Shown in pieces: positions 21,555-33,009 of a stretch of DNA of 64,000 nt. Within the stretch, counting starts at the first letter, position 1, and each line of letters starts with the position of its first letter. Made by a program: the position numbers and the translations under genes. Location: positions 970,831 through 1,034,830 of the forward strand of contig LNAC01000375.1 in NCBI GenBank assembly GCA_002007465.1. The letters are read 5' to 3'. A model generated the notes under the pieces. That model did not search any database and was not told the DNA's origin. It saw only the letters and a program-made list of their open reading frames with translations. This DNA comes from Ailurus styani. Taxonomy: Eukaryota > Chordata > Mammalia > Carnivora > Ailuridae.

Positions 21555-22025
21555 TTTTTTCTCCTTTATTGAAATGTAAATGGCATATAATATTGTGTAA
21601 ATTTAAGGTGTACGATCTGTTGATAAATATATCAATAATATATTTTATATATATTATATATATGTAATAATTACCACTATAGTGTTAGCTAACATTTGCA
21701 TCATATCACATAATTACCATTTCTTTTGTGGTGAGAATATTTAAGATCTACTCTCTTAGCAACTTTCAAATATATAATACAATATTATTAACTATAATCA
21801 CTGTACTGTACATTAGGTCCATGGAATTTATTCATCTTATAACTAGACCTTTGTATTGTATCCAAAATCCCTCTTTTCCCCCAGCCTCCAGCCCCTGGTA
21901 ACCACCATTCTAGCCTCTGCTTCTATGAGTTCAGCTTTTTTAGATTTCACTTACAAGTGATATCATACAGTATTTGTCCTTCTGTCTAACTTACTTTATT
22001 TTTGCATAACAATTCTTGATGTAGA
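21555..22025 (-). mobile_element. L1MA/L1MB-like 3' UTR
   Basis: Antisense L1 3' region: TTTATTGAAATGTAAATGGCA at the tail side, AAATTTAAGGTGTACGATCTG, ACTGTACTGTACATTAGGTCC, CAGCCCCTGGTAACCACCATTC, TCTATGAGTTCAGCTTTTTTAG and TACAAGTGATATCATACAGTA. Related copies lie at 49596 and 61800. A (TA)n lies at 21640-21664. Confidence 0.85.
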
Positions 22026-22044
22026 TATAGTATATTCCATTTTT

Positions 22045-22240
22045 TAATTTATTATTTATTTATTTTAAAGATTTATCCATTTATTTTTAGAGAGAGGGGA
22101 GAGGGCAGGGAGAAAGAGAAAAGCAGACTCTCCGGTGAGCATGGAGCCTGATGCAGGGCTCCATCTCAGGACCCTGAGATTGCTACCTGAGCAGAAACAA
22201 AGAGTCAGTCACTAAACTGCCTGAGCCACCCAGGCACCCC
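22045..22240 (-). mobile_element. CAN-SINE, older copy
   Basis: Antisense; TTTAAAGATTTATCCATTTATT tail, GGGAGAGGGCAGGGAG body, CATGGAGCCTGATGCAGGGC, GACCCTGAGATTGCTACCTG and head CTGAGCCACCCAGGCACCCC. Duplication TAT(T/C)CCATTTTA at about 22033 and 22241. Confidence 0.94.
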
Positions 22241-22552
22241 TATCCCATTTTATACAAAGAATAAACTGAGTATCAGATATTACATACTATAGGCAAGGAA
22301 AAGGAAAAAAAAAGATAATACGAAAAATGTATTAATAATCATAACAAAACTTTATCTTATAAAATACTTAGACGCTTCATAATTTTTAATACATTTTGTC
22401 TTCTCACACTCAAGGGGAAACTATTAAGCCAAGGATGAAATTACTGGCCGTGAAAAATGGGGATCAAGATAGTATGCCATCCAATAATTAATTATAGCGT
22501 AAGATTTTATATTTATGTCTCTATTTCTATCTCTATCTCCATCTGAGTCTTC

Positions 22553-22645
22553 TTTGGAGTCAGACTATCTGTGTTTATAAATTGCATCTAGTAATTAATA
22601 AATATGTGACTTTTCTGTTTCAATTTCTTCATTTGTAAAAATAAA
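22553..22645 (+). mobile_element. MIR SINE fragment
   Basis: GGAGTCAGACTATCTGTGTT, TATGTGACTTTTCTGTTTCA and ATTTCTTCATTTGTAAAAAT follow the order of the MIR core (GGAGTCAGACTGCCTGGGTT... TTTCCTCATCTGTAAAAT). Confidence 0.75.
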
Positions 22646-22720
22646 AAGAAGTAAAAGAAGATAAAGAATTAGGAAGAAGAAGAAGATGAGAAGGAAAAGA
22701 TTACAGGATATGCCTTAAAG

Positions 22721-22937
22721 CAAAGATTCTCAGTTGGAGTTGATTTTTTCCCCCAGAAGACATTTGACAATCACTGAAGACATTTGGGTTGTCACAGTTG
22801 GTATGAGGGTGTACTACTGGCAACCAGGGTGTAGAAGCCAGGCATCATCCGAACCATTCTGTAATTCACAAGATAGCACCCCACAACAAAGAATTATCTG
22901 GTTCAAATGTGAAGGGTATTGAGGTTAAGAAACCCTG
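22721..22937 (-). mobile_element. MER20-like hAT-Charlie DNA transposon
   Basis: AAAGATTCTCAGTTGGAGTT, CCCCCAGAAGACATTTGACAA, GGTTGTCACAGTTGGTATGA, CACCCCACAACAAAGAATTAT and GGTTAAGAAACCCTG match the complement of MER20 and similar non-autonomous hAT elements, about 217 bp. The flanks CCTTAAAG and ATTTAAAG agree with an 8-bp hAT duplication (6 of 8). Confidence 0.83.
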
Positions 22938-22945
22938 ATTTAAAG

Positions 22946-23419
22946 GGACATGTTATGAGGATTATATGAAGTTAACACATGTAAAAAAAAAATTCTAGTG
23001 CCTCACTGAAGCTATCTCATACTAGCTTCTGAGCACAGAGTTTTCATGTCTCTGCCCAACATCTATTGAGTGACATTTCATTGGCAGGTTGAATTGGCCA
23101 TACTGGGAGTGTTTATGCTGCAAAAATTGACAAACTATAAATCAGAACCCTTTTCCACCCGACCCCTAGTCACAGATAGCTTGTTGTTACATATTTACTA
23201 GCCACCATTGATTAGTCACTTGTTAACATATTGCAACCACTGCATAAATGTTAGCTATTATTACAATTATTATTAAGCCCTCTCAATTCATCTTGGAAAA
23301 CCACTCTAGATTTTTTTCTTCCCTTTCCCCATTTTACATCAATTTCTCAGGTTCATAAGAGCTGTTAATAAACTTCTAAGTTTCCCAAGTTATAACCACT
23401 TCCTCTATCTTTCACACTT
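22946..23419. other. Unassigned sequence
   Basis: ATAAATGTTAGCTATTATTAC (23244-23264) resembles the 3' end of MIR/L2-type repeats but is too short to call. Nothing else recognised. Confidence 0.35.
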
Positions 23420-23510
23420 CAGTCATATTACTACGAAATGAAAATTTAATCCTGCTACTCCCATATTTTTCAATGCCTTGCCATTTCTTATGGTATAAAT
23501 CTAAACTCCT

Positions 23511-23564
<54 letters not shown>

Positions 23565-23740
23565 TGCATACACACAACTGGACTCCTTAGTGTAGCATTG
23601 TGGGCCCTTCAACCTCACTCCAGAGTGCCCTGCAAGTCACAGACTTTCTGTTTAGATACCTATACTGATATTCTATTGCTCTGGTTATACTATACTTCTC
23701 CTTCTCCCTGTCAAACTAATCTGAGCTATTTTTCAAAGTT
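23420..23740 (+). mobile_element. L2-like LINE fragment with internal microsatellite
   Basis: AATCCTGCTACTCCCATAT, AATGCCTTGCCATTTCTTAT and AAATCTAAACTCCT, then after the CA tract GGGCCCTTCAACCTCACTCC and TCTGGTTATACTATACTTC, resemble the conserved 3' part of mammalian L2 (tcccctgcttaaaaccttcc... aaagtccaaactcct...). Old and diverged. Confidence 0.5.
23514..23561. repeat. (CA)n microsatellite
   Basis: About 24 uninterrupted CA units followed by CGCATGCATACACACA. The longest CA tract in the window. Confidence 0.97.
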
Positions 23741-24604
23741 AGGGAAAGCTAACTCTGTCATCATTTACTGATCCACTATTTTTTTTACATATGACTAGCC
23801 CTTAGCTTTCAAAATTCAAAAGCCAAACATTTGACTTTTTTTTTGTTCTGAGGAGTCATGCTTCATCTGAGAGACATGAGCATACAGTGTTCCAAATACT
23901 TCCCCCCAAAAGAGAAAGATCGTAGCAATTCATATATCAAAATTCAGTTGCCTTGTTTGTAACAATTTGAACATTTTTACATTCTAAGTTCTACAATGCA
24001 AATATCTTTATAATACGTTATATAAAATTTATAGTATTCAAACTGTCCAGTACATTCCAGAAGTCCAATAAATGTTAAGTATAATAGTTGGCTATTGTAG
24101 AAAAAACAATACTGGACAGTCTCTTCATGTGAAGCTCAAAATTGTTTGGAACAAATTCCATTTAAACTATAGCATTATTATAAAATCTAAATATCAGTTA
24201 ACACATAATTTATTTTGAGCAACATTCAACAGAAAACAAAGGAAAACATGCCCACTGAAACATTTATAAATGTTATGCCTTATGAATTCCCAGCCATATA
24301 CATAAGAATACAAAATGCAAGATAGACTCTAAAAAGTATTTTCCATAGCAGGATTCCACTACTTAAAATTGCTAATATTAAGCTAAGCAGAAGAAGTCAT
24401 GTATACCATTTCTAGTAAAATATATAATGCTTCTTTTTGTAGAATATCTTTAGATTTAACCTTTTTAATCAAGCATATCACAGAGATAAAATGGGGACCT
24501 GTGCCCTGATTCATAACATAATTGTAAGAACTTAATGTAGTGGTTATCACATGAGAAAGATATACCAAAAGCCTGCACTAGCACCTGTAAGGAGCTCATG
24601 CCTT
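23741..24604. other. Unique AT-rich sequence
   Basis: No repeat or gene supported. Confidence 0.4.
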
Positions 24605-24770
24605 TTGATCATCAAACATTTATTGAGTAATATAAAATTCCAGGGTAGAAAAATGAATAATACATGGCTTCTGCCCTTGAGGATATCACAGGCTACAGAA
24701 AAGATGGTCTTGTAAACTAATCACAGCAACTTGGTATGATGCATGTTATTAAACAAAGGTAAAATATGTG
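24605..24770. mobile_element. Ancient dispersed repeat, family B
   Basis: TCATCAAACATTTATTGAGTA, GGCTTCTGCCCTTGAGGATAT and TTGTAAACTAATCACAGCAAC resemble a common old mammalian repeat (aacaaatatttattgagcacc... ccctgccctcatggagc). A related copy is near 33010. Family name not certain. Confidence 0.42.
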
Positions 24771-24796
24771 GTACCTTAGGGAAAGGAAAAACTTCT

Positions 24797-24998
24797 TTTT
24801 TTTTTAAAGATTTTATTTATTTATTTGACACAGAGAGAGAGATTACAAGTAGGCAGAGAGGCAGGCAGAGAGACAGGGAGAGGAGGAAGCAGGCTCCCTG
24901 CTGAGCAGAGAGCCCGATGCGGGCCTTGATCCCAGGACGCTGAGATCATGACCTGAGCCAAAAGCAGAGGCTTTAACCCACTGAGCCACCCAGGCCAC
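24797..24998 (-). mobile_element. CAN-SINE, young subfamily
   Basis: Antisense, full length except that the head reads CCAGGCCACC rather than CCAGGCGCCC. Flanks GGAAAAACTTCTTT and GGGAAAAATTTCTTT form an imperfect duplication. Confidence 0.96.
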
Positions 24999-25216
24999 CA
25001 GGGAAAAATTTCTTTAACAGAAAATTCTAAACTATAATTATGGCAAGTGATTAACAGATTGATACATTTGATTGTATTATTTTTAAAACCATATGGATAT
25101 CAAAAGACAACAGTTAAAATGATAGTCAAAATGGTTTGGAGAAAGTACTTGTAGGCCATGTACAATATTAATGTAAGAATAGATTTTTAAAACATTTTAA
25201 AATATTAAGAAAAAGA

Positions 25217-25412
25217 GGGACAGCTGGATGGCTTAGTCAGTTATGCCTCTGCCTTTGACACAGGGCATGATCTCAGGCTCCTGGAATGGAGCGCCACATT
25301 GGGCTCCGTTCTTGGCAGGGAGCCTACCCTCTCCTCCCCACTCATGCTCTCTCTCGCTATCTCTGTCTCTCTGTCTCTCTCTCTCTCTCAAACAAATAAA
25401 TAAAATCATAAA
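25217..25412 (+). mobile_element. CAN-SINE, older copy
   Basis: Sense; head GGACAGCTGGATGGCTTAGTC is eroded, CATGATCTCAGGCTCCTGG is kept, the body is CTCATGCTCTCTCTCG and the tail AAATAAATAAAATCATAAA. Duplication AT(A/T)TTAAGAAAAAGA at 25203 and 25413. Confidence 0.94.
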
Positions 25413-25439
25413 ACTATTAAGAAAAAGAAAAATAATATA

Positions 25440-25950
25440 GTAAAAACTGGAAGAAAATGAATGAGGTGTTTACAGAAGAAAAAACACAAATGACCTAGAG
25501 GATATGATGTTGGTGAAAAAAATTGAAAAGCACAGTGAGATACTATGTCATGTTCCATTAAATTATGAAAGTGTAAAACACTTAGCAACACCAAGTGGTG
25601 ATAAACATATAAAGCCATGGGAACTTCTATGAAATATTATTAAGTATAATTGGAATACCACATTGGAAAACAATTAGGTAACATATGTACATCCTAGATC
25701 CTAGCAATTCCCCTTCTTGGTACATAGCCTACAGAAAAGACCTCACATATATGTACAAGCATATTTTTTGTAATAGCAAAAAAATTAGAAGTATCCAAAA
25801 TGTCTATTATTAGGATAATAATGAAATTAATTACACATGGGCCATGCAAGGATACTGTGCGTTTCCTCATGAATAACACAAATATATCCAGCCACTTTCA
25901 CAAAAAGGCCAGTTGTAGAGAAAAGAACACACACATATACACATATATGT
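25440..25950 (+). mobile_element. Old L1M ORF2 3' fragment
   Basis: Sense. GCACAGTGAGATACTATGTCA, AGCAACACCAAGTGGTGATA, CCACATTGGAAAACAATTAGG, CTAGCAATTCCCCTTCTTGG, TTTGTAATAGCAAAAAAATTA and CAAAATGTCTATTATTAGGA follow the order of the L1 ORF2 C-terminal coding region. Many substitutions and frame breaks, so it is not coding. Confidence 0.8.
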
Positions 25951-26140
25951 GTAAAGAGATAACACATATATAGAGATAATATAAAGCTTTAAAATATGAA
26001 AATTATATTGTTAATACATATTACTATGGGCATGCAAAAATATTAAAGACATAAAAATATGTATAAGAACAAAAAATAACGATATTAAGATAGTACATCT
26101 GAAAAAAAGGTGGCTTCTATTGTATTGAAAAAAATTTGTT

Positions 26141-26296
26141 TCTTTTTTTATTAATATATAATGTATCATTTGTTTCAGGGGTACAGGTCTGTGAATCATC
26201 AGTCTTACACAATTTACAGCACTCACCATAGCACAAACCCTCCCCAATGTCCATCACCCAGCCACCCCATCTCTCCCACCGTCTGCCCCTCCAGCA
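26141..26296 (-). mobile_element. Carnivore L1 3' UTR, severely truncated
   Basis: Antisense: TTTTTTTATTAATATATAATG, CAGGGGTACAGGTCTGTGAATC (in two overlapping parts) and ACAAACCCTCCCCAATGTCC, then a C-rich end. It is the same segment as at 12098 but only about 155 bp. Confidence 0.9.
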
Positions 26297-26726
26297 TAAT
26301 ATTGTGTCTCTTACAATAAGTTGTGAAGTAATGGGATTCTCATATTGTTATTTATACATTTTGAATATCAGAAATATTTAACAGTACATGTTAAATGCCA
26401 ATAGAGCAGTGAGAGCACAGGGGAGAATATAACTAATTTATTTGGAAAAGCAAAAGGACTTCACACATTGCGATTTGGGGCATATATGTTAAAGAATAAA
26501 TGGGAGTTATTCTAGAACAGAAGGGAAAGGTGTTGATAGAAGAGCTCTGGCGACAAGAAGAGAGGGTTAACTAATACTGAGATGCATGAATGAATGTGAA
26601 ATGTTTAGGAGCCAATGAATAAAAGCTTCTTTGGACCATTTACCTAAAAGCCCTGAAACAGGCAACAATGGTGAAGGGTCAAACTTGACAAGAAAGTTGA
26701 AAACATTGATAAAGGCCTATTTTCAT

Positions 26727-26940
26727 TCTTTCTTTTTTTTTTTCTTCCAAAGATCTTATTTATTTATTTGACAGAAAGAGAGAGAGAGCACACAAGCACA
26801 AGGAGCAGAAGGCAGAGGGAGAGGGAGAAACACTCTACCCTGCTGAGCAGGGAGCCTGACATGGGGCTTGATCTTAGGACCCTGAGATCATGACCTGAGC
26901 TGAAGGCAGATGCTTAACCGACTGAGCCACCCAGGGGCCC
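26727..26940 (-). mobile_element. CAN-SINE, older copy
   Basis: Antisense; CAAAGATCTTATTTATTTATT tail, GAGAGCACACAAGCACAAGG body, CTGAGATCATGACCTGAGCT, head ACTGAGCCACCCAGGGGCCC. Duplication-like flanks GATAAAGGCCTATTTTCA and CAGTAAAGGTGTATTTTCA. Confidence 0.95.
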
Positions 26941-27111
26941 CAGTAAAGGTGTATTTTCAACACTCAGCCCTTGCTGGATAAATTCAGTCTGCATAGGGGA
27001 CAACATGAAATGGTAAAAAGGATCTAGTAGAGATGGTGAGAGATAAAATTCAGCATGAAAAAGACATAGAAGCTTTATCTTTTGTGAGAAAATATGGAGA
27101 AATGAAAAGTT

Positions 27112-28602
27112 TATATACTTTTTAATTCCAGTATAGTTAACATACAGTGTTCCATTAATTTCAAGTATACAATACAGTGATTTGACAATTCTATACATTA
27201 CACAGGGCTCATCATGATAAGTGTACTCTTAATTCCCTTCACCTATTTCATCTATCCCCTCCACCTGCCTCCCCTCTGGTAATCATCAGTTTGTTCTCTA
27301 TATATAGGTAAGGGTCTGTTTTTTGTGTTGTCTCTTTTTTCTTTGTTTTGTTTCTTATATTCCACAAGTGAGTGAAATCATATGGCATTTGTCTTTTCCT
27401 GACTGACTTATTTCACTTAACATTATACCCTCTAGATCCATCCATGTTGTTGCAAATGGAAAGATTTCATTCTTTTTTATGGCTGAGTATATTCCATTGT
27501 GTATATGTACCACATCTTCTTTATCCATTCATTTATCAGTGGACCCATGGGTTGTTTCCATAATTTGCGTATTATAAACCATGCTGCAATAAGCATAGGG
27601 GTGCATATAGCTTTTTGAGTTAGTGTTTTGTGGGCAGATTCCATTAGTGGAATTATTGAATCATATGGTAGTTTATTTTTTTTTAATTTTGGGGGCATCT
27701 TGCTACTGTTTTCCAGAGCAGCTGCACCAGTTTGCATTCCTACCAACAGTGCACAAAGTTTCCTTTTTCCCCCACATCTTCACCAACACTTGTCATTTCT
27801 TTGATTTTAGCCATTCTGATGGGTGTGAGGTTGTATCCCTTTGTGATTTTGATTTGCATTTCCCTAATGATGAGTGGCTGTTGAGCATCTTTTCATGTGT
27901 CTGTTGGTCATTTGTATGTCTTCTCTGGAGAGATGTCTGTTTGTGTCTTCTGCCCATTTTTTATTTGATTATTTGCTTTTTGGGCATTGGGATGTATAAT
28001 TTTTTATATATTTTGGATACTAACCCTTTATCAGATACATCGTTTGCAAATATCTTCTCGTATTCAGTAGATTGTCTTTATGTTTGTTGATTGTTTTCTT
28101 TGCTGTGAAGAACTTTTTTTATTTTGATGTGGTCCCAATAGTTTATTTTTATTTTATTCCTGTCTCACATTTAGGTCTTTAATCCATTTTATTTTTGTGT
28201 ATAGTATAAGAAAGTGACCCAGTTTCATTCTCTACCATGTAGCCATCCAGTTTTCTCAGCACCATTTGTTGAAAAAAAACATCTTTTCCCATTGCATATC
28301 CTTGCCTCCTTTGTCAAAGATTCATTGACCATATAATCAGGGGTTTGTTTTGGGGGTCTCTATTCTATTCCTTTGATCTATGTGTCTATTTTTGTGCCAG
28401 TAAAATACTGTTTATATTACTACAACTTTTAGTATATCTTCAGGTCTGGGATTATGATATCTCCAGCTTTGTTCTTTTTCATGATTGCTTTGGCTATACA
28501 GGGTCTTTGGTGGTTCCATACAAATTTTAGGATTCTTTGTTCTAGTCTGTGAAAAAATGCTGTTGGTATTTTGATAGGGGTTATATTATATTAAATCTTT
28601 TA
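27112..28602 (-). mobile_element. L1, 5'-truncated, 1.5 kb
   Basis: Antisense. The 3' UTR is at the left (TTAATTCCAGTATAGTTAACA, GATTTGACAATTCTATACATT, CCCCTCTGGTAATCATCAG), then ORF2 C-terminal and central coding sequence to about 28602. The minus frame at 27477-27746 encodes ICTPMLIAAWFIIRKLWKQP and KKMWYIYTMEY, diagnostic of the ORF2p C-terminus, but stops and shifts occur throughout. No reverse-transcriptase core remains. Intermediate age: more diverged than the L1 at 53.6 kb. Confidence 0.93.
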
Positions 28603-28769
28603 GATTTCAATTGTTTTCGCATTAAAATTTTCTTTCTTCAACATCCTATCCATGTTAGTACACTGCATTAAGTTGGCATGTTTCTTTTGTCTCTTGTGGT
28701 CTGTGACAGTTTTTCAGTCTTATGTTATTTATCATGACCTTGATATTTTTAAAGAAGACAATATTTGCC

Positions 28770-29046
28770 CCTTTTCATCTGGCTTATTTCACTTAACATA
28801 ATGTTTTCAAGTTTTATCCATGTACCAGAATTTTATTCCTTTTTATGGCCGAATAAGATTCCATGGTATGTATATAACATGTTTTGTTTATTTATTCATC
28901 TCTTAATTGATTTTTAGATTATTTCCAGATTTTGTCTATTATGAGTAATGCTGCGATGAACATTGGCAAACATCTCTTTAAATCCTGCTTTCAATTCTTC
29001 GGGGTATATATTAGAAATAGAATTTCTGAATTGTATGATAATTCTA
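28770..29046 (-). mobile_element. Old L1M ORF2/3' fragment
   Basis: Antisense; GGCTTATTTCACTTAACATAA, TTATGGCCGAATAAGATTCC, TATTATGAGTAATGCTGCGAT and GGGGTATATATTAGAAATAG repeat motifs seen in the adjacent L1 but more diverged, so this is a separate older copy. It ends at the GA-rich run that starts family A at 29047. Confidence 0.75.
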
Positions 29047-29403
29047 TGAGAGAGAGAGAGAAAGACTGGGAGAGAGAGGGAGAGAGAGATTCATTATAAG
29101 GAATTGGCTTACATGATTTGTAGAAGCTGAAATGTCCAAAATCTGTAAGAAAGGCTGGCAGGCTGAAAAAACTCAGAGGAAAGGTGATGTTGCAATTCAA
29201 ATCCAAAGGCAGTCTGCTGGCAGAATTCCTTCAGAAGAGGTCATCTCTTTTCTTAATGCCTTTAACCAATTGGATGGAACCCAACCAAGTTACTCAAAGT
29301 CTTCTGGTAAATATCTTCACAAAAACATCTAGAATAATGTTTGATCAAATATCTGGGTACCATGACCAAGCCATGTTGACACAGAAAATTAGTCATTACA
29401 CCC
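29047..29403 (-). mobile_element. Ancient LTR-like repeat, family A, antisense copy
   Basis: Begins in a (GA)n run (29047-29092), then ATTATAAGGAATTGGCTTACA, GCTGGCAGGCTGAAAAAACTC, GGCAGTCTGCTGGCAGAATT, ACATCTAGAATAATGTTTGAT, AATATCTGGGTACCATGACC and CCATGTTGACACAG. These are the complement of the blocks at 16959-17399. The distal (poly(A)-side) end is cut off at the GA run. Confidence 0.65.
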
Positions 29404-30401
29404 AGTACTTCAACTTTTGGACCAGTAATTGCAACATAACTCATGTAAATTTATTTTAGTACTATATAAATTTGGTTGACTACTCAGATGTTTTCCAGGA
29501 AATAACAATGTAGTATTTATCTGTGATGGATTGTAAACATTAATTTGAAAGAAACCAAATGCATGGTTTAGCTGCTGTCCAAAAGTAGAGGATTCCTATA
29601 AAGCCCTTTGTAACCTGAAATGTGTAAAGTGAAGAAGCCATCACCATTAATTTATGGAAAAATTTCTGAGCATTCACAGACCCCAAAAATAACTTCTCTT
29701 GGGCTTTTCTGATACCTTAGGACACATTTTTCTAAAAGATGCACAAAGTGAATCAAGATAAAGGACAGATGCTCAGCAGTGCAGTTCAAAGCTATGGTGG
29801 CTTGATGCTGAGGTACTCAGTGTAGCTCCTGGGGAAGGAGCTTGGCGGGGCCACGCATTGCTCAGGGTGCATGCTCCAAATGCTGAATGCTCTTTTTGCC
29901 TTTTGCCTTTTTTCATAAAAGCGAAAATCCTCTTCAGATTTCTCTCAGCAAAAACAGGTCTTTCATAAGTGTGAAGTGACTAAAAGCAGATTTTCAAAAA
30001 GCAGGGATACCTATAGGTTTTTGTTTCAGTACTTTAATCAAACATGTTTCAAGTCTGAAAGATCTCATTTGCCTATACTTTCTATGAAAATCCAACTTAT
30101 AAAAGTGAGCTGTTAATTATACAACATATTTTAATCTATAGCACTTGGGATACAGTTAATACAGTCTTCTGACTTTTAACATTAACCCAATATAGGTAAT
30201 CTCAATGTAGTGCAGTCTATTATATTGTTATCTGAAAACGAGTTCATTCTTTAAAACATATCATTTCTGAAACTATTTTTCTAATGTCCATGCTCCCATG
30301 TTATGTTGGAATTTAGAAGAAATGATATGGCCAATTTTTATTGGTGTACTTATTTATTATATTGCCTCAAATAAGTAATCTATATAGTTCACTTTCATAG
30401 C
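29404..30401. other. Unassigned sequence, partly GC-richer
   Basis: 29720-29900 has higher GC than its surroundings (GGGGAAGGAGCTTGGCGGGG) but no open frame or splice-flanked exon that I can support. Confidence 0.35.
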
Positions 30402-30416
30402 AGAAAGAAAACTGAG

Positions 30417-30648
30417 GGGCGCCTGGATGGCTCAGTCAGTTAAGCATCTGTCTTTGGCTCAGGTCATGATCCCAGGGTCCTAGGACAGAGCTCGGGGTCC
30501 CTAAGGTCAGCTCCTGGCTCAGCGGGGTATCTGCATCTCCCTCTCCCTCTGCCTCTCCCCCTGCTAGTATGTGTGTGCGTGCCCTCTCTCTCTCTTTTTC
30601 TCTTTCTCCCTGTCTCTCTCTCAAATAAATAAAACCTTAAAAAAAAAA
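30417..30648 (+). mobile_element. CAN-SINE, older copy with long CT body
   Basis: Sense; GGGGCGCCTGGATGGCTCAG head, TCATGATCCCAGGGTCCTAGG, an unusual GGTCCCTAAGGTCAGCTCC interval, a long CTCTCTCTTTTTCTCTTTCTCC body and tail AAATAAATAAAACCTTA. Duplication AGAAAGAAAA(C/G)TGAG at 30402-30416 and 30649-30663. Confidence 0.95.
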
Positions 30649-30679
30649 AGAAAGAAAAGTGAGAGAATAAGATGTGGAT

Positions 30680-30790
30680 TCTAAGTATGGCTCAGAAGCC
30701 AAAATAAGTTATGACTTTAGAGAAGTGGTTTAATCTCTTGGAGCATAAATATCCTTATTTGTCCAATGATAGAAAGGGTTAACCTAAATT
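30680..30790 (+). mobile_element. Possible MIR fragment
   Basis: TATGACTTTAGAGAAGTGGTT, AATCTCTTGGAGCATAAATAT and CCTTATTTGTCCAATGATAG follow the MIR core order loosely. Confidence 0.42.
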
Positions 30791-31119
30791 TTGATAAATA
30801 TATGAATATAAAAACATTATTTAAATATTTTAAAATCAATCAAAAGGAGATAATAGAAATCAAAGGATTTATTACTGTAGTAGTACTTTGGTACTTTGGT
30901 ATATTAACACAGTATGTTTTATGCTTTTGGTAATTCCCTTCTGCCCCATAGCCCTTTCCCCAGCTAATCTATCATTGTGTGTAGGATGAAACGCTGCCTT
31001 AGGAAAGCAGGAAAAAAATAATTCTGAGTATAAAATGCATGTTGTTACATCCTGCAATTTTGGGTTTCAATCCCTGAGGGAAGCTGAACATAAATTATAT
31101 TTTATAATATACTATGAAT

Positions 31120-31630
31120 TTGGGAGAATGCATGATGAAGTAAGAACTGGGCTTTTACCCTTCTCTGACACCATTCTGGGTATTCTCCCCTTGCCTCTCC
31201 AGATGCATTCTTCACCTTCTCCGTGTGCTCTGTGTCCCAGAAGTCTGCACAGTATTGACTATAACAATGCCCTTCTTGCCCTCTGGAAGAATATCAGAGT
31301 TCAAAAAAGAGAGTACTGTCAGGGTATATATTCCCCACTTCCCTAGAGCTCTTGTTATCAATCACCATTGGTTGTCTGTGTCCCTTCTCTGAAGGCTACA
31401 ACTCCTGGACTTTGTATTAGTTTCTCTTTACATGCAGTTACTTTTTCCTGTCTCCAAAAACTGTTACCTTCTTGGCTCCTTTAAGCAAGAGCTGCTAATA
31501 TTTTATCATTGTTTCTAGTTCTGCAGAATAGCTACATCCTGTATTAGTTGAAATTTGAAAATAGTCTCTTCATTAAATTCTCCTTAATTGCTCCATTCGA
31601 ATGTGCCATCTTTTCCTGCCAGAACACTGA
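31120..31630 (+). mobile_element. Ancient dispersed repeat, family C
   Basis: Ends with CTCTTCATTAAATTCTCCTTA, CATTCGAATGTGCCATCTTTT and CCTGCCAGAACACTGACACAG, like the 3' terminus of an old mammalian repeat (ttaaactctcc.. tttgagtgtgccatctg.. ctgccaggaccctgac). The upstream part (CTCTCCAGATGCATTCTTCACC) is compatible. Family not named with confidence. The 103-codon frame at 31035-31346 overlaps and is not treated as a gene. Confidence 0.42.
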
Positions 31631-32990
31631 CACAGTTCCAAATGATTAAAATATTTATAGATTATTGCTGGAGGGTAGATGGGAAGAAATAATCTAGGTG
31701 TGAGTATGTTGGATTTTACCCAAATAAATCCAACCTCTGCCTTTGTGTTGGTTTAATTTCAGCACCCTGAAATTGGCTGCACTGTTTGCTAATTTACCTA
31801 CGGGACACTGAACCCTGATCAAGGCAAGAAGCATACTGATTAATAAATAGCGTTGCTCAGTAGCCATAGGTCTATGGAGTTTGGAGATGGTTTGTATTGG
31901 ATCGTCAGCATTTTTTATTGATACTAGTGAGACTGATGATTTGCACCTGGCTTCCGTGAGATCTCTGGAGCCATTTGCCATTGGGGCTGACTAGGAAGAA
32001 TATGCCTACATGACTGTCAGAAGCCTCAGCTGAGTTCCTATTTTGGGCTCTGGTTCTGAGGTATTTTGTGCACATATAATGGTCCTGATCCATGAGGGAA
32101 AGTGTGTCTGGGACAGTCCTACAGAAAGAGGACAACTGTAGCTCACACCTGGCTTCTTTGGACACCTTCCTGTGAGGCAGGTATATGTATCTGTGGTGTA
32201 TGTACCCTTACTTTCCTGCTATTGTTGCAGTGTATCCTTTTCCTGCAATAAATTATACATGTGTAAATATTTTTATTTGGGGTGTATGCATGTTCTTTAG
32301 CAATCAAACACTTCTAACCAACACTTTTAATGTAGCCTCAATTTCTATACGTACCCTCAGGAGTTGGCAAGCCTCATTGCATTTATTGGCATCTGGCATG
32401 GTTCACAAGTGATAGATCAGAAACAGTAGCAAGAGCTCTTTAGTCACAGGGGCCTGAGAAAACTTCATTAGGATTTATGTGCCCCAATACATAAACTTCT
32501 GTGAGTATATTTCTGTTTCAGGTTTGCCCAAGAAAGGTGGGGACAGGGTATTGACAGTCAAGTCTAGAGAAGTCTTGTGATGAGGAGAAAGAGGCCCAGC
32601 AACACTGAAAGGCCTGTGAGACTTGATAGGGACAGAGATGATTCAGCCAGGGCCAGTGGGGCGAGATGACTACCACCAAGCAAACTATAAGTTCACCCTC
32701 CTTGTGGGTTACTGCCTAAGTTCCAGGTCATGGGACTTAATGGGAGTGAAGAAGACCTATTTGGAATGGGAAAAAAACATATAATGTATTAAGGTTTTCA
32801 TTATTGGTTGTGTAATGTTTTTCTATCATATAATGTAAGCTAATTTTATAAATTAAGTTCATTAATAGAAAAGTTAAGTTACATTTTTAATACCCGAGGC
32901 TCTAGCCTGAGATTGATGTCCATTTAAAATATTGACTTTTTTTCCTTCAGGCCACACAGAACATTCATAAATTAACAGCCTCCAGAGAAT
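31631..32990. other. Unassigned 1.36-kb block
   Basis: Mixed-GC sequence. Minus-strand frames of 95 codons (31694-31981) and 86 codons (31905-32165) overlap in different frames. I recognise neither. There are AATAAA signals at 31721-31727 (CAAATAAATCC), 31841 and 32248. Could be a degraded retroelement or unique DNA. Confidence 0.35.
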
Positions 32991-33009
32991 CTTATGCAGT
33001 AAACCACGT

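Noticed and set aside
23412..23618. Cys-Val repeat protein on the minus strand
   Set aside because: It is a translation of the (CA)n microsatellite.
27623..28090. 155-codon plus-strand open frame
   Set aside because: It is the antisense of an L1 ORF2 relic; Cys/Phe/Leu-rich composition follows from the L1 coding strand.
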